Shown here: in pieces, positions 33,760 to 45,400 of the stretch
Numbering within the stretch: the stretch's first letter is position 1
How the letters are laid out: every line of letters begins with the position of its first letter
Origin: Hordeum vulgare subsp. vulgare
Lineage: Eukaryota > Streptophyta > Magnoliopsida > Poales > Poaceae
NCBI RefSeq assembly: GCF_904849725.1
Contig: NC_058518.1
Location: 322,422,581-322,486,580 of the forward strand
DNA length: 64,000 nucleotides
Direction: 5' to 3'
Notes under the pieces: model-generated
Database searches by the model: none
The model's input: only the letters and a program-made list of their open reading frames with translations
What the model was told of the DNA's origin: nothing
Position numbers and translations under genes: made by a program

Positions 33760-36700
33760 TGTAACGCCTAATATGGGATCCTATCCTTATTTTGGCACGA
33801 GGGCCTCGACAGGGATAGAAGCGCATCTCGTCGTTTTGCAAGAATGGATATCGTTACAAGTACACGTACTGAAGAGATGAGTATATGGAATTGGCCTACA
33901 CTCGCCACAAGCTACATCAAGTTCACATCAATACAACAATATACATTCATCATGAAGAAGAGCAGGGTCCGAGTACGGACGAAAACAAACGATAAAAGAA
34001 CGACATCATCCTTGCTATCCCAGGCTGTCGGCCTGGAACCCGTCGTGGTGAGTCTGCAGCAAGCGATTAAGCATTTATTTGAGGTGGCTAACTTACGAGT
34101 ACAAGAATAAAAGAGGGGGAAAGTATACGCATAGCGGACGTGAACTACTTATGATCAAATGAATGATCCTGAACACCTACTTACGTCAGACATAACCCCA
34201 TCGTATCCTCGATCAGAGAAGGATCTCGCGAAAGAGACAGTCATGGTTACGCACTGAGTTGGCAAGTTTTAATTAAGTTTACATCAAGTTATCTAGAACC
34301 GGATGTTAACCAAAGTTTCCAAGTTTGCAACATAACCGTGGGCACGGCTTTCCGAAAGATTTAACCCTGCAGGGGTGCTCCAACTCGTACATCACAAACT
34401 ACCATACGCCGCGCTAGAATGACCTCGATGAGGGAAAACCCGTGATCTCCTCGGGTTCCTATTGGGAAACCTCAACCTCGAGAAGTATCCTCGGAATCAC
34501 ATGCACGAGACACTCGAGAAAGGTAAAACAAGTCCAGCAAGGCTGCCCCGCGTGTCGACGATCCCAATAGGATCCGCGTATCTCGTTCTCAGGACATGAC
34601 GAAAAAGCGAAGCGTACGGTGGCCTGATAGACATCTCCCGAGTTGCCCCAGGTTGGCCCCGCACGATGTTTTGTTTTGGACCAACACCAGCAGCACTGGC
34701 CCCCTGATTATGTTGAGTTACTCCTCGGGTTCATGATGCCCTATGTTTTCAGTATTATTATGTTGGGAAAATATAGTACCAATGTTGGGCCTTGCCAGAC
34801 GAGTTTTACACCAAAACAAAAATCTAGGGGGTCCCCATAACAACCCCAAGCATGTTAAGAGCGCTCATTTATGGAACATAACACCGGTAGCTGAAACTAA
34901 GGCGACAAAGGTGGAACAAAACACCAGGCTAGAAGGACAAGCCTTCCACCTTTTACCAAGTATATAGGTGCATTAAATTAAATAGCGATTATGTGGTGAT
35001 ATAACAAGGAACCCATGTTTGCACATGGAAGCAACTGCACCTGCAACTACAACGCTAACAAAAGGATGAGCAAGCGGTAACATAGCCAAAGAGTGGTTTG
35101 CTAGGTTATTGAAAGGGTAGAGGTTTTTCATGGCAATGTTGGGAAGCTGACATTTAACAAGTGGTAGGCAGCGAGACATAGCGAAAGAAAATAGAAAAAT
35201 GGCATGGCATTGATAGTAATTGTATCTAGGGAAATGATCATCTTGCATGTGACCCCGCTTGGAAGAAGAACAAATCCGTGAAGTAGACGAACCAACGCAG
35301 TCGAACGGATCCTCACATTCCGAAGCGGATCGGAACTCTATCGAGAAGAAACAAACTAGAAACAAGAATCAACACACGATATTCACCACGCACATGCACG
35401 ATATGATGCACAATCTAATATGATGCATGTCCATTTCAATTATGCAAGGCATGGCATGTCAACTCACAACAATCAAACACTACAAATTAAGTGAAGCTCA
35501 ATATGCAATGAGTTGCGTATTGACGACACTCCACATATGAATTATTTAGTTCACTCCCGTTTTGGTACACGGCAATATTAAACGTTGTTTAAACATGAAA
35601 ATAGGTGAAGCATGTGATTCTACACGTCATTCTAGTCGATTTAAACATATAGCTCATCTCCAACGGAGCTACGAATTAAACCATTTTAGCATGACATCAT
35701 GCAAAACGAGGCAAACAACAAGGTTGACAGTTTTAAATATGCATGAGAGTTGGAAAATATTAATCTACACGACATTCTACATGTTTTACATATCTAACTT
35801 ATTTCGATCCGACGCGCGGTTTAAAAGTTATGGACGTTTTAAAATCAATGTTTTTTCTGAAATCCCCCATAATTAGCTAAATCGCAGAACGAAAAAAAAA
35901 CAATGCATGGGTCGAATCTGGTGCGTTGTATACTATAGGACGCACATGACGGGGGGGTAGAGGGGTCTGCAGGGGGCTCACCTCAGGCCCATCGGAGTTG
36001 GGCTCGCTCGGGCTAGAGAGGTGGAGACAGGTCGGAGGGAGCTGGGCTCGCCAGCTCGGGAGGAGGCCGGGGCTGGGCCACTTGCGGCACCTGCTGGGCC
36101 CACGCTGGTGGACTTGGGCCGGGGCGCTGGGGACGGCTCGAGCTGGGCCAAGATCAGCGATGCTGGCGCTCGTCCTTCGTTCTCCTCGCGCACTAGCACG
36201 CGGCGGCGCAGCAAGTTCAACGGGTGACGCACGATGGTCCCGACGAGGTGGACGGTGATGGCGGGGCGAGCTGAGGCCGGAAACGGGCTCCCCCGGTCCA
36301 GATCTGGCTGGATCCGACTGGCTGGGGTGGCGATGGTGGCGAGGCACATCGGGGCAGCCATGGCGGTCGGGTCCTGCAGAGAAGAGGGGAGAGAGGTGAG
36401 GGAGAGTAAGCAGCAGCAAGGAAAGGAGAGAGGGAGTAGGAGGTCCGGCAGGCTGGGGCCTGCTCTACTTCAGCGGGCTGCTCTGGCGGGGTTGGGCTCC
36501 GGTGACCGGCGCGGGCATGCGTGGGACGAGTGGCATCGGGGGCTCGGGAGGAGCTCGGGCTTGGGGAGGGAGCTGCATCTCGCGCTCAAAGTGGCTCGGG
36601 CCCGGGCGGGACGGCTTCGGGGCTGTAGGGCCCTGGCGGCCGGAGGTGGGTGGAGGAGCTGGTTGCGGTGGCTAGGGTTTGCACGGGTTTTGAGGTGGGA

Positions 36701-37316
36701 GGCTGGTTGTCCAAATTATCCAGGGGGTGTTTAAATAGGAATGGGGGCTAGGGTTAGGGGATTTAAGCCCGATTCGAGCCGTTCGATCGCAATCCGACGG
36801 CTCCGATCGGAGGGTGTTTGCTAGGTGGGTTAGTGGGCTGCATAGAGGGGTTGTGGGCTGCGAAGAGAGGGAAGTGGCAGCCCGTGACACAAGATTTTTA
36901 AACACCGACAAACGTCCGACGATAAACCGATGACGGTGCTGCTACGGTCGACCGTTCGGGTATCAAACGAACTCCGATTGCGACGACATTTGGCAGGCGG
37001 TCTACCTACATTAAAATAAGACCGCGTGTCAACTTTCAACCCAATCCGAGAATATTTTATATACACTTTTAAAAAACAAGATTTTAACGATGTCGCGGGC
37101 GCATGCGTCTATGGTTGGTCTCGAAACGGACAACGGCAAAACGAAGAGAACCGACAACTAATAACAGATGCAAGTTTGAAAACTGACGGCAACGGAGTGT
37201 CGATGCAATGCGGATGGTGTGCATGATGCGACGATGAATGCGACAAACAATCTAATCACACAGCGGCAACGGAATAAAAGGGGAATCTTCTGAAGCGTCG
37301 GTCCCGGGCTATTACA
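33760..37316 (-). repeat. 5' LTR of element B
   Basis: Plus-strand ends are TGTAACGCC and GGGCTATTACA, so the minus-strand LTR is TGTAATAGCCC...GGCGTTACA. It aligns with 11527-15231 over its full length with substitutions and small indels (for example extra bases around 34500-34535). GC-rich ORFs at 35877-36734 are chance frames. Confidence 0.92.
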
Positions 37317-37718
37317 TTAGTGCTATACCATGCATTATTATTGCCTTGTTCCAAATATGGGTTGCTTGCGAGTACATTCAAAGTACTCATTGGCTTGTCA
37401 CTGGTTATTTTATTGGTCGGGCATGAGAGAAGAGGAGATGATGAAGAATACATTGGTGATGTACGTGCGAGCTAGGACGCTTCCCAGTGAGAATGCTTGT
37501 AGGGTTAAGTGAGATGGCACGGTTTCACGCTATCGATCAAGATTTTCCGCTATAATATGTATGAAGACTTGGTCATGAAGGCCATAATCATGTAAAACAG
37601 TACGTAATGGATGTAGGTCTCGTGTTATACAGTTTCTACGTGTTCAATGAGCATTGATCTCCGGGATCACATTGCACGTACATTCGGTGATCACGACTTA
37701 TGAGTCGGGGTACCCACA
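37317..37718 (+). repeat. Older chromovirus LTR, right piece to its end
   Basis: Continues 11526 after element B. It matches the last 380 bases of the LTR of element A, including GCGAGTACATTCAAAGTACT and the end GAGTCGGGGTACCCACA. It marks the edge of the left TE nest. Confidence 0.75.
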
Positions 37719-37925
37719 ATAATATTAACATTTTACCTTATGTGTAATTTAAAATTATGTATAATATGTGATATATGAGTCAAATTCAGAAAATACAATG
37801 GGTTTTGTAGACTGGCGCGGGCTACGAAATACACTGTTTTATAGTTCCGCGATGCATGGTCTGTTCTACCGCAGCCCGCACTAGCCCGCAAAACGCGTTT
37901 TCCGCGAACTGTATTCGTGATATAA
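37719..37925. other. Unassigned spacer
   Basis: Low-complexity AT-rich start, then a short GC-rich stretch with GCGGGCTACGAAATACA and CCGCAGCCCGCACTAGCCCGC. No gene or recognisable element. Confidence 0.5.
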
Positions 37926-38714
37926 GAGCATCTCTAGCAGAACCCTTAAACTGATCAAACCTGTAAAAAATGAGGTGTTTACAGTTTCCGTGAGAAAAAC
38001 GACGCGAAGCAGAACCCGTAAAACTACCTTTAAACTTTTTAAGGGGCACGGTAAATCCATCCGCGAAAACCTTATATGTACAGTTTCGAATGCAATATAC
38101 GGTTCAACTCGTAAACCGGTCAAACCTCGTCGGAGCAGACGGGTCGCCACGGAACTGGTCAAAATGTACGTGGAAATCATCGGAATCCGTCGCCGCACGT
38201 CGGAAGAAGCCGCTACACGCAGGAAATTGTTGCCGCCGGTCCGAATTGCGCCTAGTTCGACCTTCACTGCTGAGGCGAGGCCGTCCACGGGCAGTTTGGA
38301 GCAGGCCACTAGCGGCCTGAATCAGGACGGGGCGGCACCGGAGAAGAGCGAGGCACGGGTGGGGGAGCTCAGGCGGCCACGACAGGGAACGCGCGCGTGG
38401 CGGCGGGAGATGCGAAGCTCAAATCGGGGATGGGCGAGCGGGCCAGGCAGCGCGTGGTCGGGACAGGCGACGCAGGGCTCCTCCACTTCATGCGTGGCCC
38501 GAAATGGGCGGCGACAAGACAAGGCGGGGGCTAGGCGGTCGGCATCGGGGGGCGAGGCACGCCGTGGCCGGAGACGGCTCATCGGTACGGGAAGAAAAAA
38601 GAAAAAAAAATGAACTATAGAGGAATATAATTCCATTTACGGGTCTACTCGGTTTGTAACAATGCTTATTATACGCGCTTTTAAGGGTTGATTATTACGA
38701 AGTGCTAGAGATGC
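37926..38714. mobile_element. Non-autonomous PIF/Harbinger-like element, about 790 bp
   Basis: Terminal GAGCATCTCTAGCA (37926) and TGCTAGAGATGCT (to about 38714) are inverted repeats, and the inner AACCCTTAAA is mirrored by TTTTAAGGGTT. TAA/TTA triplets flank both ends, as in Harbinger insertions. The 212-codon plus-strand frame inside (37975-38613) is Arg-rich, ends in a poly-A run, and has no homology I know; I treat it as non-coding. Confidence 0.65.
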
Positions 38715-38718
38715 TTAA

Positions 38719-38950
38719 AAGCAACTCCAACGCGACGACTTATTTCATTCGCCAACGTCTATTTGGGTGGCCGCAGACAAAAATGACAGGCTAACGCGCA
38801 GATCCATTTCTAAAACGTGTCCACTCGGCATATGCGGGCATCCATTTCTGACCCAAATTTACTAGAGTTGATCTAACAACAGCTCATTAAAAAGACCGCT
38901 AGAGTTGCTCTAACAACATTCCATTAAAAGGTCTAGTGGAGTTGCTCTAA
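38719..38950. mobile_element. Harbinger-type MITE with repeated right termini
   Basis: Starts AGCAACTCCAACGCGACG. GAGTTGATCTAACAAC (38865) and two copies of GAGTTGCTCTAACAAC (near 38903 and 38940) could each serve as the right end followed by TAA. The ends are the same type as those of the Harbinger element at 44071-46102. The three right ends are spaced about 37-38 bp apart. Confidence 0.55.
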
Positions 38951-39601
38951 CAACAGCCCACCGTTCCCGTCAAGAATTCCCTCCACAAAATTCACGGATG
39001 GCTCCACGTACTTGCAGCTAGGAATCATCATGGCTTGAGTCTCCACGTACTTGCAGCTAGGAATTATCATGGCTTGAGTCTTGCCGATGACCTTTCCACT
39101 TGTCACGAGTACCCAATAATGCTAGACTTAGGAAGATTTATAAAGGTTTACTTAACCTTACAAATTAATTTTTCTCTTCCCTTGATTTTTAGTGGGGATA
39201 GGATCCCTCACCCTTCAATTATCAATCACAATTCTACACATCAGTTTCTACGTAAAAGTTTTAAGTAAGCTTTTATATTCGACCGAGGTTTGAAAACGAC
39301 TTTTCATTCGATGGGTTCACGGTCTTCTCACGCGCTGCTGCAAGCCTGCAAACCGGCGGCCATGGCTCGCAGGATACGGCTCGACACCGGCGAGTGGTTT
39401 CGCAGGCAGAAACTATGGCCCTGTCCACCGCTTCAGCACCTCTCGGTCCCCAAAAATTCCGGCCGGTCGCACAAGCCGCTCCAGGCCTCCAAGCTTTTCC
39501 ACGCCCCAAGAGAAGAGATACTACTGTCAAAAGGAGAAAACTTCAGGAGGAAATCCAGGGGCGTGTGAAGGTTTTCGTTTTTGCTGTGCTGCCAGTCAGC
39601 C
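38951..39601. repeat. Spacer with a 39-bp tandem duplication at 39002-39079
   Basis: CTCCACGTACTTGCAGCTAG begins at 39002 and again at 39041, and the units differ by one base. The rest of the spacer is ordinary; it may hold the promoter of the small ORF at 39602, but no clear element was found. Confidence 0.6.
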
Positions 39602-39841
39602 ATGGGCGTGTACATTTCGGAGGAGTACGTAATCCAGCGGCGCGCTGAGAAGAGGGCGGCGGCTCGGAGTGCGGCCACGGCCGACGGCGTCAAGGAGACG
39701 GCGGGGAGGAGCCGGTGGACGGCGTCGTGGGCAGACGCCGAGCAGAAGAAGGGCAATGCAGACGCCAACGCCATTGCCAATGCAGCTGAGTGGAGCTCGA
39801 GGGGCGGCAATGAGGTCATCCTTGCCTATTTATCAGCGTAG
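39602..39841 (+). CDS. Possible small plant protein, 79 aa
   Basis: The ATG at 39602 is in a good context (CAGCCATGGGCG). The frame encodes a hydrophilic, Ala/Arg/Lys-rich peptide that starts M-G-V-Y-I-S-E-E-Y and ends with a short hydrophobic E-V-I-L-A-Y-L-S-A tail. Its composition (GC-rich third positions, few rare codons) is gene-like compared with the surrounding spacer, and I recall short plant proteins of this layout, but no domain is recognisable. It is convergent with the cytochrome b561 gene. It could equally be a remnant exon. Confidence 0.4.
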   Translation: MGVYISEEYVIQRRAEKRAAARSAATADGVKETAGRSRWTASWADAEQKKGNADANAIANAAEWSSRGGNEVILAYLSA

Positions 39842-39956
39842 GTGTTGCCGTCCGGTTGCTTCTGTTGCCAATGGCCAAAATGGTCCATGAGTAGGTACAC
39901 CAGTAGATCACTAGATTTTTTTTTTTAAACAATGAGTAAATCACTAGTACATTTTG

Positions 39957-42360
39957 TGCTCAGCACTTGCTAAATCGGCAATTTTGCCTGGTTGTAATTT
40001 GCTGACCCATTTGTATATTGTATGACTGACCCATTTGTATATTGTATGACTGGGCAAAAGGTTCAGTTCACTTCAGGATGAAATTATTTGCAGTCATTTC
40101 TCAAAGAGCGTCGAAGGATCTTCTTCTCATCCGGTTGTCTGTGTTGCCAATGACCAAATGGTCCATGGGTAGGTACATCAGTACTTCACTAGATTTTGTA
40201 GTCAGCACTTGCCGAATTGACTGCTTTTTTTTTTAACTTGCATAACAGGTGCTCTGCCGATTTCATTAAAAGGGAAAAGAAATACAGAATGGCCCGATTT
40301 ATGAGGAAAACCAGGCCCAAAACCATTGAACTAAAAAGAAAAGAAAGAAAAAAAAACAACCACCGATGCAACACGAACAAACCACCTCCACAAATCACAA
40401 CCTCTGTCCGAAATGATATTGAGCAAGGTCTTCAAAGACGCCTTCAAGAAGGAAAGCATCATCAATTGACACAGTCGTCGTCTTCGGCATCGACCTCCGT
40501 CGATCACAAAGCTTTCACCCAGATCCGTACAAGACCACTCCACCAAACCCTGAGAATGGTCCGACCTAGCCAACAACCCCAGTGCCGCTTCCAAACCTAA
40601 CCAGCCAGGACTCAGTGATGAGAGGCAGCTCTTCGACAATGCCTCCAAGGAAGAAAAGGACGTCCACAAGCGCCAACATTGCCGGCATCGACCCCCGTCG
40701 AAGAAACAAGCTTTCGCCCAGAGCCTAAAATCTCACCACCTCTATAGACTCCGGGGAGGGAGCCAAGCCAAAACGAACCTGCAAACCGAGCCTCGACTCC
40801 GCTTGTATTCAACAATGACGAGACCAGACCAATTGGATCGGAAGGGCTCCACGGCGTACACATAACCATGGTGGATTGCTCGTGTTGAGACCGGCACCAC
40901 CGCGTACACGAGCATACCACCGGAACGACCTCAGAGCCGCCACCTCCACCACAACCACGCTGACCACCATAGCAATAGCCCCAAAAGCCCAGTCGGACCA
41001 AGAGAGGAGCCATAACCACAGTCAAGCCTAGGATCCACCTCCAAAGCCGAAGCTCTCGCACGAAGCGCAGATCGGGCATGCCAACTCCAGTGCGCCTCCG
41101 CGCCGAACCACCAGCCGTCGCACCGCCTTTTCCCAGCTCAGCTCCTTGCACGCCGCCGTGCAGAGCACCCAAGCAGCCACACCCGTGGAACAGGGCACCC
41201 GAGCAGCAGCGCTGCAAGCCTGCACTCGACCACCGAAGACGCCCGGGGCCGAACTCCCTCCCGTCTGGACCACGACCACGCCCTGGCGCCCACGCAGCAT
41301 GGCCTCGCTGCCATGCCCCATCCCGCTCCACTCCACGTGCCCTCGCAGATCTCACCGATGCCTATTCCACCCACGCGCCCTCGCGGACGGGCGCGACGCC
41401 CCGCCGCACGCAGATCCAGCTCGAAGCGTGCCTGGCCCGCCCTTGCACAGCCTCGCCGCGCCGCCTCGAGCCAGCGTAGCCGCCGGCCGAGCTCCCGCCG
41501 AAGAGGAACGGCCCGCGCCACGCCGCCCCGAGCGGAAGGAGGAGACGGCCCCGCCGCCGCCGAGCCGCACGGGCTTTGCCCGGCGACGCCGTCCGGCGGC
41601 GGCGAGGGGAGGCGTGGTTGGTGGGTGCGGCGCTGCTGACGGCTAGGGTTCGCTTCCGGCCGCCCGCGGGAGCGACCAGGAAGCGGGGGAAGGCTTGTTT
41701 TATTGGACTGGTTTCCCTTGCATGTAATTAGCTGAGCCATTCGTACATGTTTTATTGGACAAAAGGTTCAGTTCACTTCAGGGTGAGCTTCTCTGCAGTC
41801 ATTTCTTGGAGAGCGTCGAAGAATCTTCTGCTCATCCTGTCATCCAACACACATCTATCTAAAGATTTCAAATATCCTAGTTCCGAATCTGAACTACTAG
41901 ATTGCAGGGATTCAAATAACTCCTGGAAAACAAGACAGCAAATATTTGCATTCTGTGGTTATCAATCTGAACTAGATTGCAGCAAATAGTGCAAAAGAAG
42001 TGGATAAGTTGAGCAATGGCCAAATGGTCCATCAGTAGGTTTTGTGGTCAGCACTCAGCACTTGCTGAATCGGCAGATTTGCCTACCTGTAAATTAGCTG
42101 AACCCCTTCGTACATTCTTTGATTGGGCAAAAGGTTCGATTCAGGGTGAAAGTCTCTGCAGTCATTTTCCAGAGAGCGTCAAAGAAGGATTTCTCATCTT
42201 GTGACTATCCAGCACATAGGTCTATCTATTTGTCACCAAAAGGGCAAAAATTCACTTTTCGTGGTTCTGAACCTGAACTTGATTGCAACAACTCAAGAAA
42301 ATCTACTGGTAAACAAGACGGCCAAATTTTACATTCTGTTGTTCTGAATCGGCACTCGAT
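39957..42360 (+). repeat. Triplicated segment downstream of the cytochrome b561 gene
   Basis: Three related units run AGCACTTGC..AAT..GGCA, then TAATT(A/T)GCTGA, then GGCAAAAGGTTCAGTTCACTTCAGG, then GCAGTCATTT and AGAGCGTC(G/A)AAG: about 39957-40195, 40196-40223 plus 41704-42050 (split by a retroposon), and 42051-42360. Units 2 and 3 extend further, with TGAACTAGATTGCA repeats. Unit 1 has an internal 24-bp duplication at 40002-40049. No coding function is seen; part may belong to the 3' untranslated region of the gene on the minus strand. Confidence 0.7.
40224..41703 (-). mobile_element. Putative non-autonomous retroposon (LINE-like), minus strand
   Basis: A T-run at 40225-40234 (poly-A tail on the minus strand) is followed by CTCTGCCGATTTCATTAAAA, a sequence like the 3' ends of grass LINEs. 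The insert interrupts unit 2 of the triplication. ATTGACTGCTTTT on the left and ATTGGACTGGTTT on the right may be an imperfect TSD. The interior becomes GC-rich toward 41650 with overlapping chance ORFs on both strands and no RT or endonuclease domain. Confidence 0.55.
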
Positions 42361-42451
42361 TGCAGACAACTGTGTAAAACAAGATGAAATGTTAGTGTCT
42401 GTACTTCAAACATACAAACGATGGGACAAAACCGAGCAGGCGGGTGAGGAG

Positions 42452-45400
42452 TCAGGACTTGCGCACTGCTGAATACCCAAGCCTGTGCTCACTCTGTGCA
42501 GGAGCGGTGACATACAGCACGACAGATGCGCCCAGTAGTAACACAACAAGGGCAGTGAAGTTTACCAGCAGGGCTTCCGAGCTGTATTTGCCCAGACCCG
42601 CGACCTGAAGGAAAGTGAGCTTCTCCAGGAACCCCAGCTCAGCCGCGAGCAGCGCCAGCACGTAGACCACGAGCCCAGCACGAATGTGCCACGGAAGCAC
42701 GGCACGTCGCAGTGTCGGCGAAGCGCCGGGAAAGAAGAAGGTCAGAAAGCCAGATACCCACTGAAAGATGGCATCACAACATTAAGGTTTCAGGTAATAC
42801 ACAAACAAAGCTGAAAGAAGTTATGTTCAAACAGTTATCTTGATTATATACGTCAAGTATACCACCATTTCTGAAGAATAGACACAAGAAATTTGAACAA
42901 AATGAGGACATGTATGCTAATTTTTTTATTTATTGATGCTACAGAATGATTGCATCTTTTATGAGCAAATCACGCCTGACACATTTAACACATATCGTCA
43001 ATCTAGAGGTCTGACGACACTTAGCTGGCTGACGGATAGAAGTAAGACAATCTACCTCCATAATTGATACTGCAATGCCACTAATAGGGATTCACCTTGT
43101 CGGCAGATGGCTCGAAGAGACAGAATACATATGAGGAATTTTAGCATGAATTGCCCTAAGATCCTCCATTAGTTGGAAAGTATCCTTTATCATGTCAAAC
43201 ACCATGAGATCTCTGTTCTAGTGCTTATTGCTTTGGTTATCTCCTGAAAAAATATTCTCTTTTTTTAATGGAAAGAAAATGTTCCCTCTACAGCTGGAGC
43301 AAAACATAACAGATTTCAAAGCTTAAAATTCACCGAGCAATTCGGTGTATCCCATGGTGCCAGCTCCTAGTGGAGAACTCCTAGGAGCACTAACACTACT
43401 GTGTTGCTAGAATTTACAAATGCAACAAATAATTGCTTTGTTCGGGAACAATCCAAATAACTATGTTTATTTAAATTCCAAGATTCACAGAATATGCTTG
43501 GAATCACCAAATGGTAATGGTTTATGCGGCTTACCTGTAAACCATACAAAATGATAGCGCCAAGTCCAACCCAGGAGTGCAAGCTGTATAGATTAGCGAT
43601 TCCACTTTCATTGTGAAACTTGAAGGCAGCATATATCCCGAACGATCCCAGAAAAAGCGCAACAGCATGAAGAATCAAATGGACCATCTTATTTGTGTCA
43701 TGGCTCCATGGCAATGTTTTGTAGCTCATAATGGCTGCAGAAAAACTACAAGTAGCTTGATCAGACATATTCAAACCTCCTCATCACGGAAAAACCATCA
43801 AGGAAGAGAAGAGAACCTAACCTTCACTCCCTATGATGATGAATCCGATCAGCATAAGGACAGGATGAACCTGCATAGTAGTGAGCATATGACGTTATGA
43901 ATTTTGATGTAAACAACAATATGAATTTGAGCATAACCAAAGTTCCCTTGACTGAGCTTATAACATTAGCCATTAGGTAACAATAAAAAAAATAGCCATT
44001 AGGTATTTGGTTTAGCTCAAAATAGGGGACTCTGCCAATCCCAATCCACCTTTTATGGGCATAGCCCTTAGAGGAACTCCAACCGTCTGACCCATTTCGT
44101 CCGCGCGTGTCCGTTTGGGTCATCATGAACAAAAAACTCGGCCCAACGCATCGTCCCAAACAGAAGCGCGTCCGTTTTTTGTCTGCCCGTGACCCACTCC
44201 AGGCCCAAATTTGGGCCGCATTTGCGTCGTCGCAGACACGGGACGGAAGCCCGCGACGCCAGCCTTTCTCTTTCCCCTGGCCCGCCAGTCGGTGGCACGC
44301 AGGCCACTCTCCTCTTCCTTCCTTCTCCCCCGACTCACCCGGGCGCCACACCTCCTGCCACTGCTGCTCACTTCCGCCGACGACGCCAACCATCCGTCCA
44401 TAGATAGGTCACCCTCCCGGCCGCCTCATCTCCCGTCGCCGCCGCAGAGCTCCGACCCCTGTGTCCTGAGGCTCTTCACTAGACGGCTTGTTCCACGACG
44501 CCCGCAAGCTGTTCGACAGTTTGCCCGCAAGGTACCAATGGACTCCGATGATGAGTTTTTTTTCTATGACGTTCTTTGTGATTCGGATGATTCTTCATCC
44601 GATGATGAGGAGATCGTGGTAGCTGCGTTGGTCGTACATGACCACATAAGTATGGAGCGGCCGCTGTTTAGGGGCTCCCTATCGGGGCACACGCCGGCAC
44701 TGAATCGCAACCGGGAGAGTGGTCATTTCCTACTCCGGAAGGACTACTTCGAGACCCCAAACCCGCTTTTCAAACATCACATGTTTCGACGCCTTTTTCG
44801 TATGGCTAGGCATGTGTTCAACCCTATTCGGGAGGGGTGATGGAGTACGATAACTATTTCGAGTACAAGACAGATGCCCTTGGAAAAATTGGCTTCTCCT
44901 CTTATCAAAGATGCATTGCTGCCATTTGGATGCTTGCATACGGAGTTTTCGGTGATCTCATTGATGAGTATGTCCGGATGAGTGAGTCCACATGCCTTGA
45001 GTCCATGTATAGATTCTGCAGGGCTGTCATAGCTGTGCTTGGGCCAGAGTATTTGAGAGAGCCAATTGTTGCTGATACAGCATATGTCAGCAGGGGGTTC
45101 CCGCCTTCCCAGGGATGCTTGGTACCATAGATTGTATACGCTGGAAGTGGACAAGCTGCCCTTCTGCTTGGCAGGGGCAATATAAGGGCCATGTCCGAGC
45201 TTGCACTGTCATACTTGAGGCCGTTGATTCCCAAGATCTCTAGATTTGGCACTCTTTCTTCGGCATGGACGGCTATCACAATGATATCAATGTGCTCCAG
45301 GGCTCTCCAGTGTTTGCTAGGATGGCAAAAGACAATTGCCCAGAGGTAAATGTTGAGATCAATGGCCACCACTATAACAAAGTATACTATCTAGCTGACG

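Larger units (their letters stand above)
11527..37316 (-). mobile_element. Element B: minus-strand chromovirus enclosing a TE nest
   Basis: Two copies of a 3.6-3.7 kb LTR (11527-15231 and 33760-37316) are in the same orientation and are flanked by a perfect 5-bp target duplication TTAGT (11522-11526 and 37317-37321). The initiator-Met tRNA primer site lies next to the right-hand LTR and a polypurine tract next to the left-hand LTR, so the element reads on the minus strand with its 5' LTR on the right. Only about 1 kb of its 3' interior and about 0.7 kb of its leader remain recognisable; the rest is replaced by nested insertions. The LTRs differ at roughly one base in ten over their first 160 bases, so the insertion is old. 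Confidence 0.9.

Noticed and set aside
37975..38613. 212-codon plus-strand frame
   Set aside because: Arg/Ser-rich, spans the interior of a Harbinger-like non-autonomous element, no known domain, ends in a poly-A run.
40612..41740. Long overlapping frames on both strands (up to 247 codons)
   Set aside because: GC-rich sequence without stops by composition; no conserved domain; lies in a poly-A-tailed retroposon insert.
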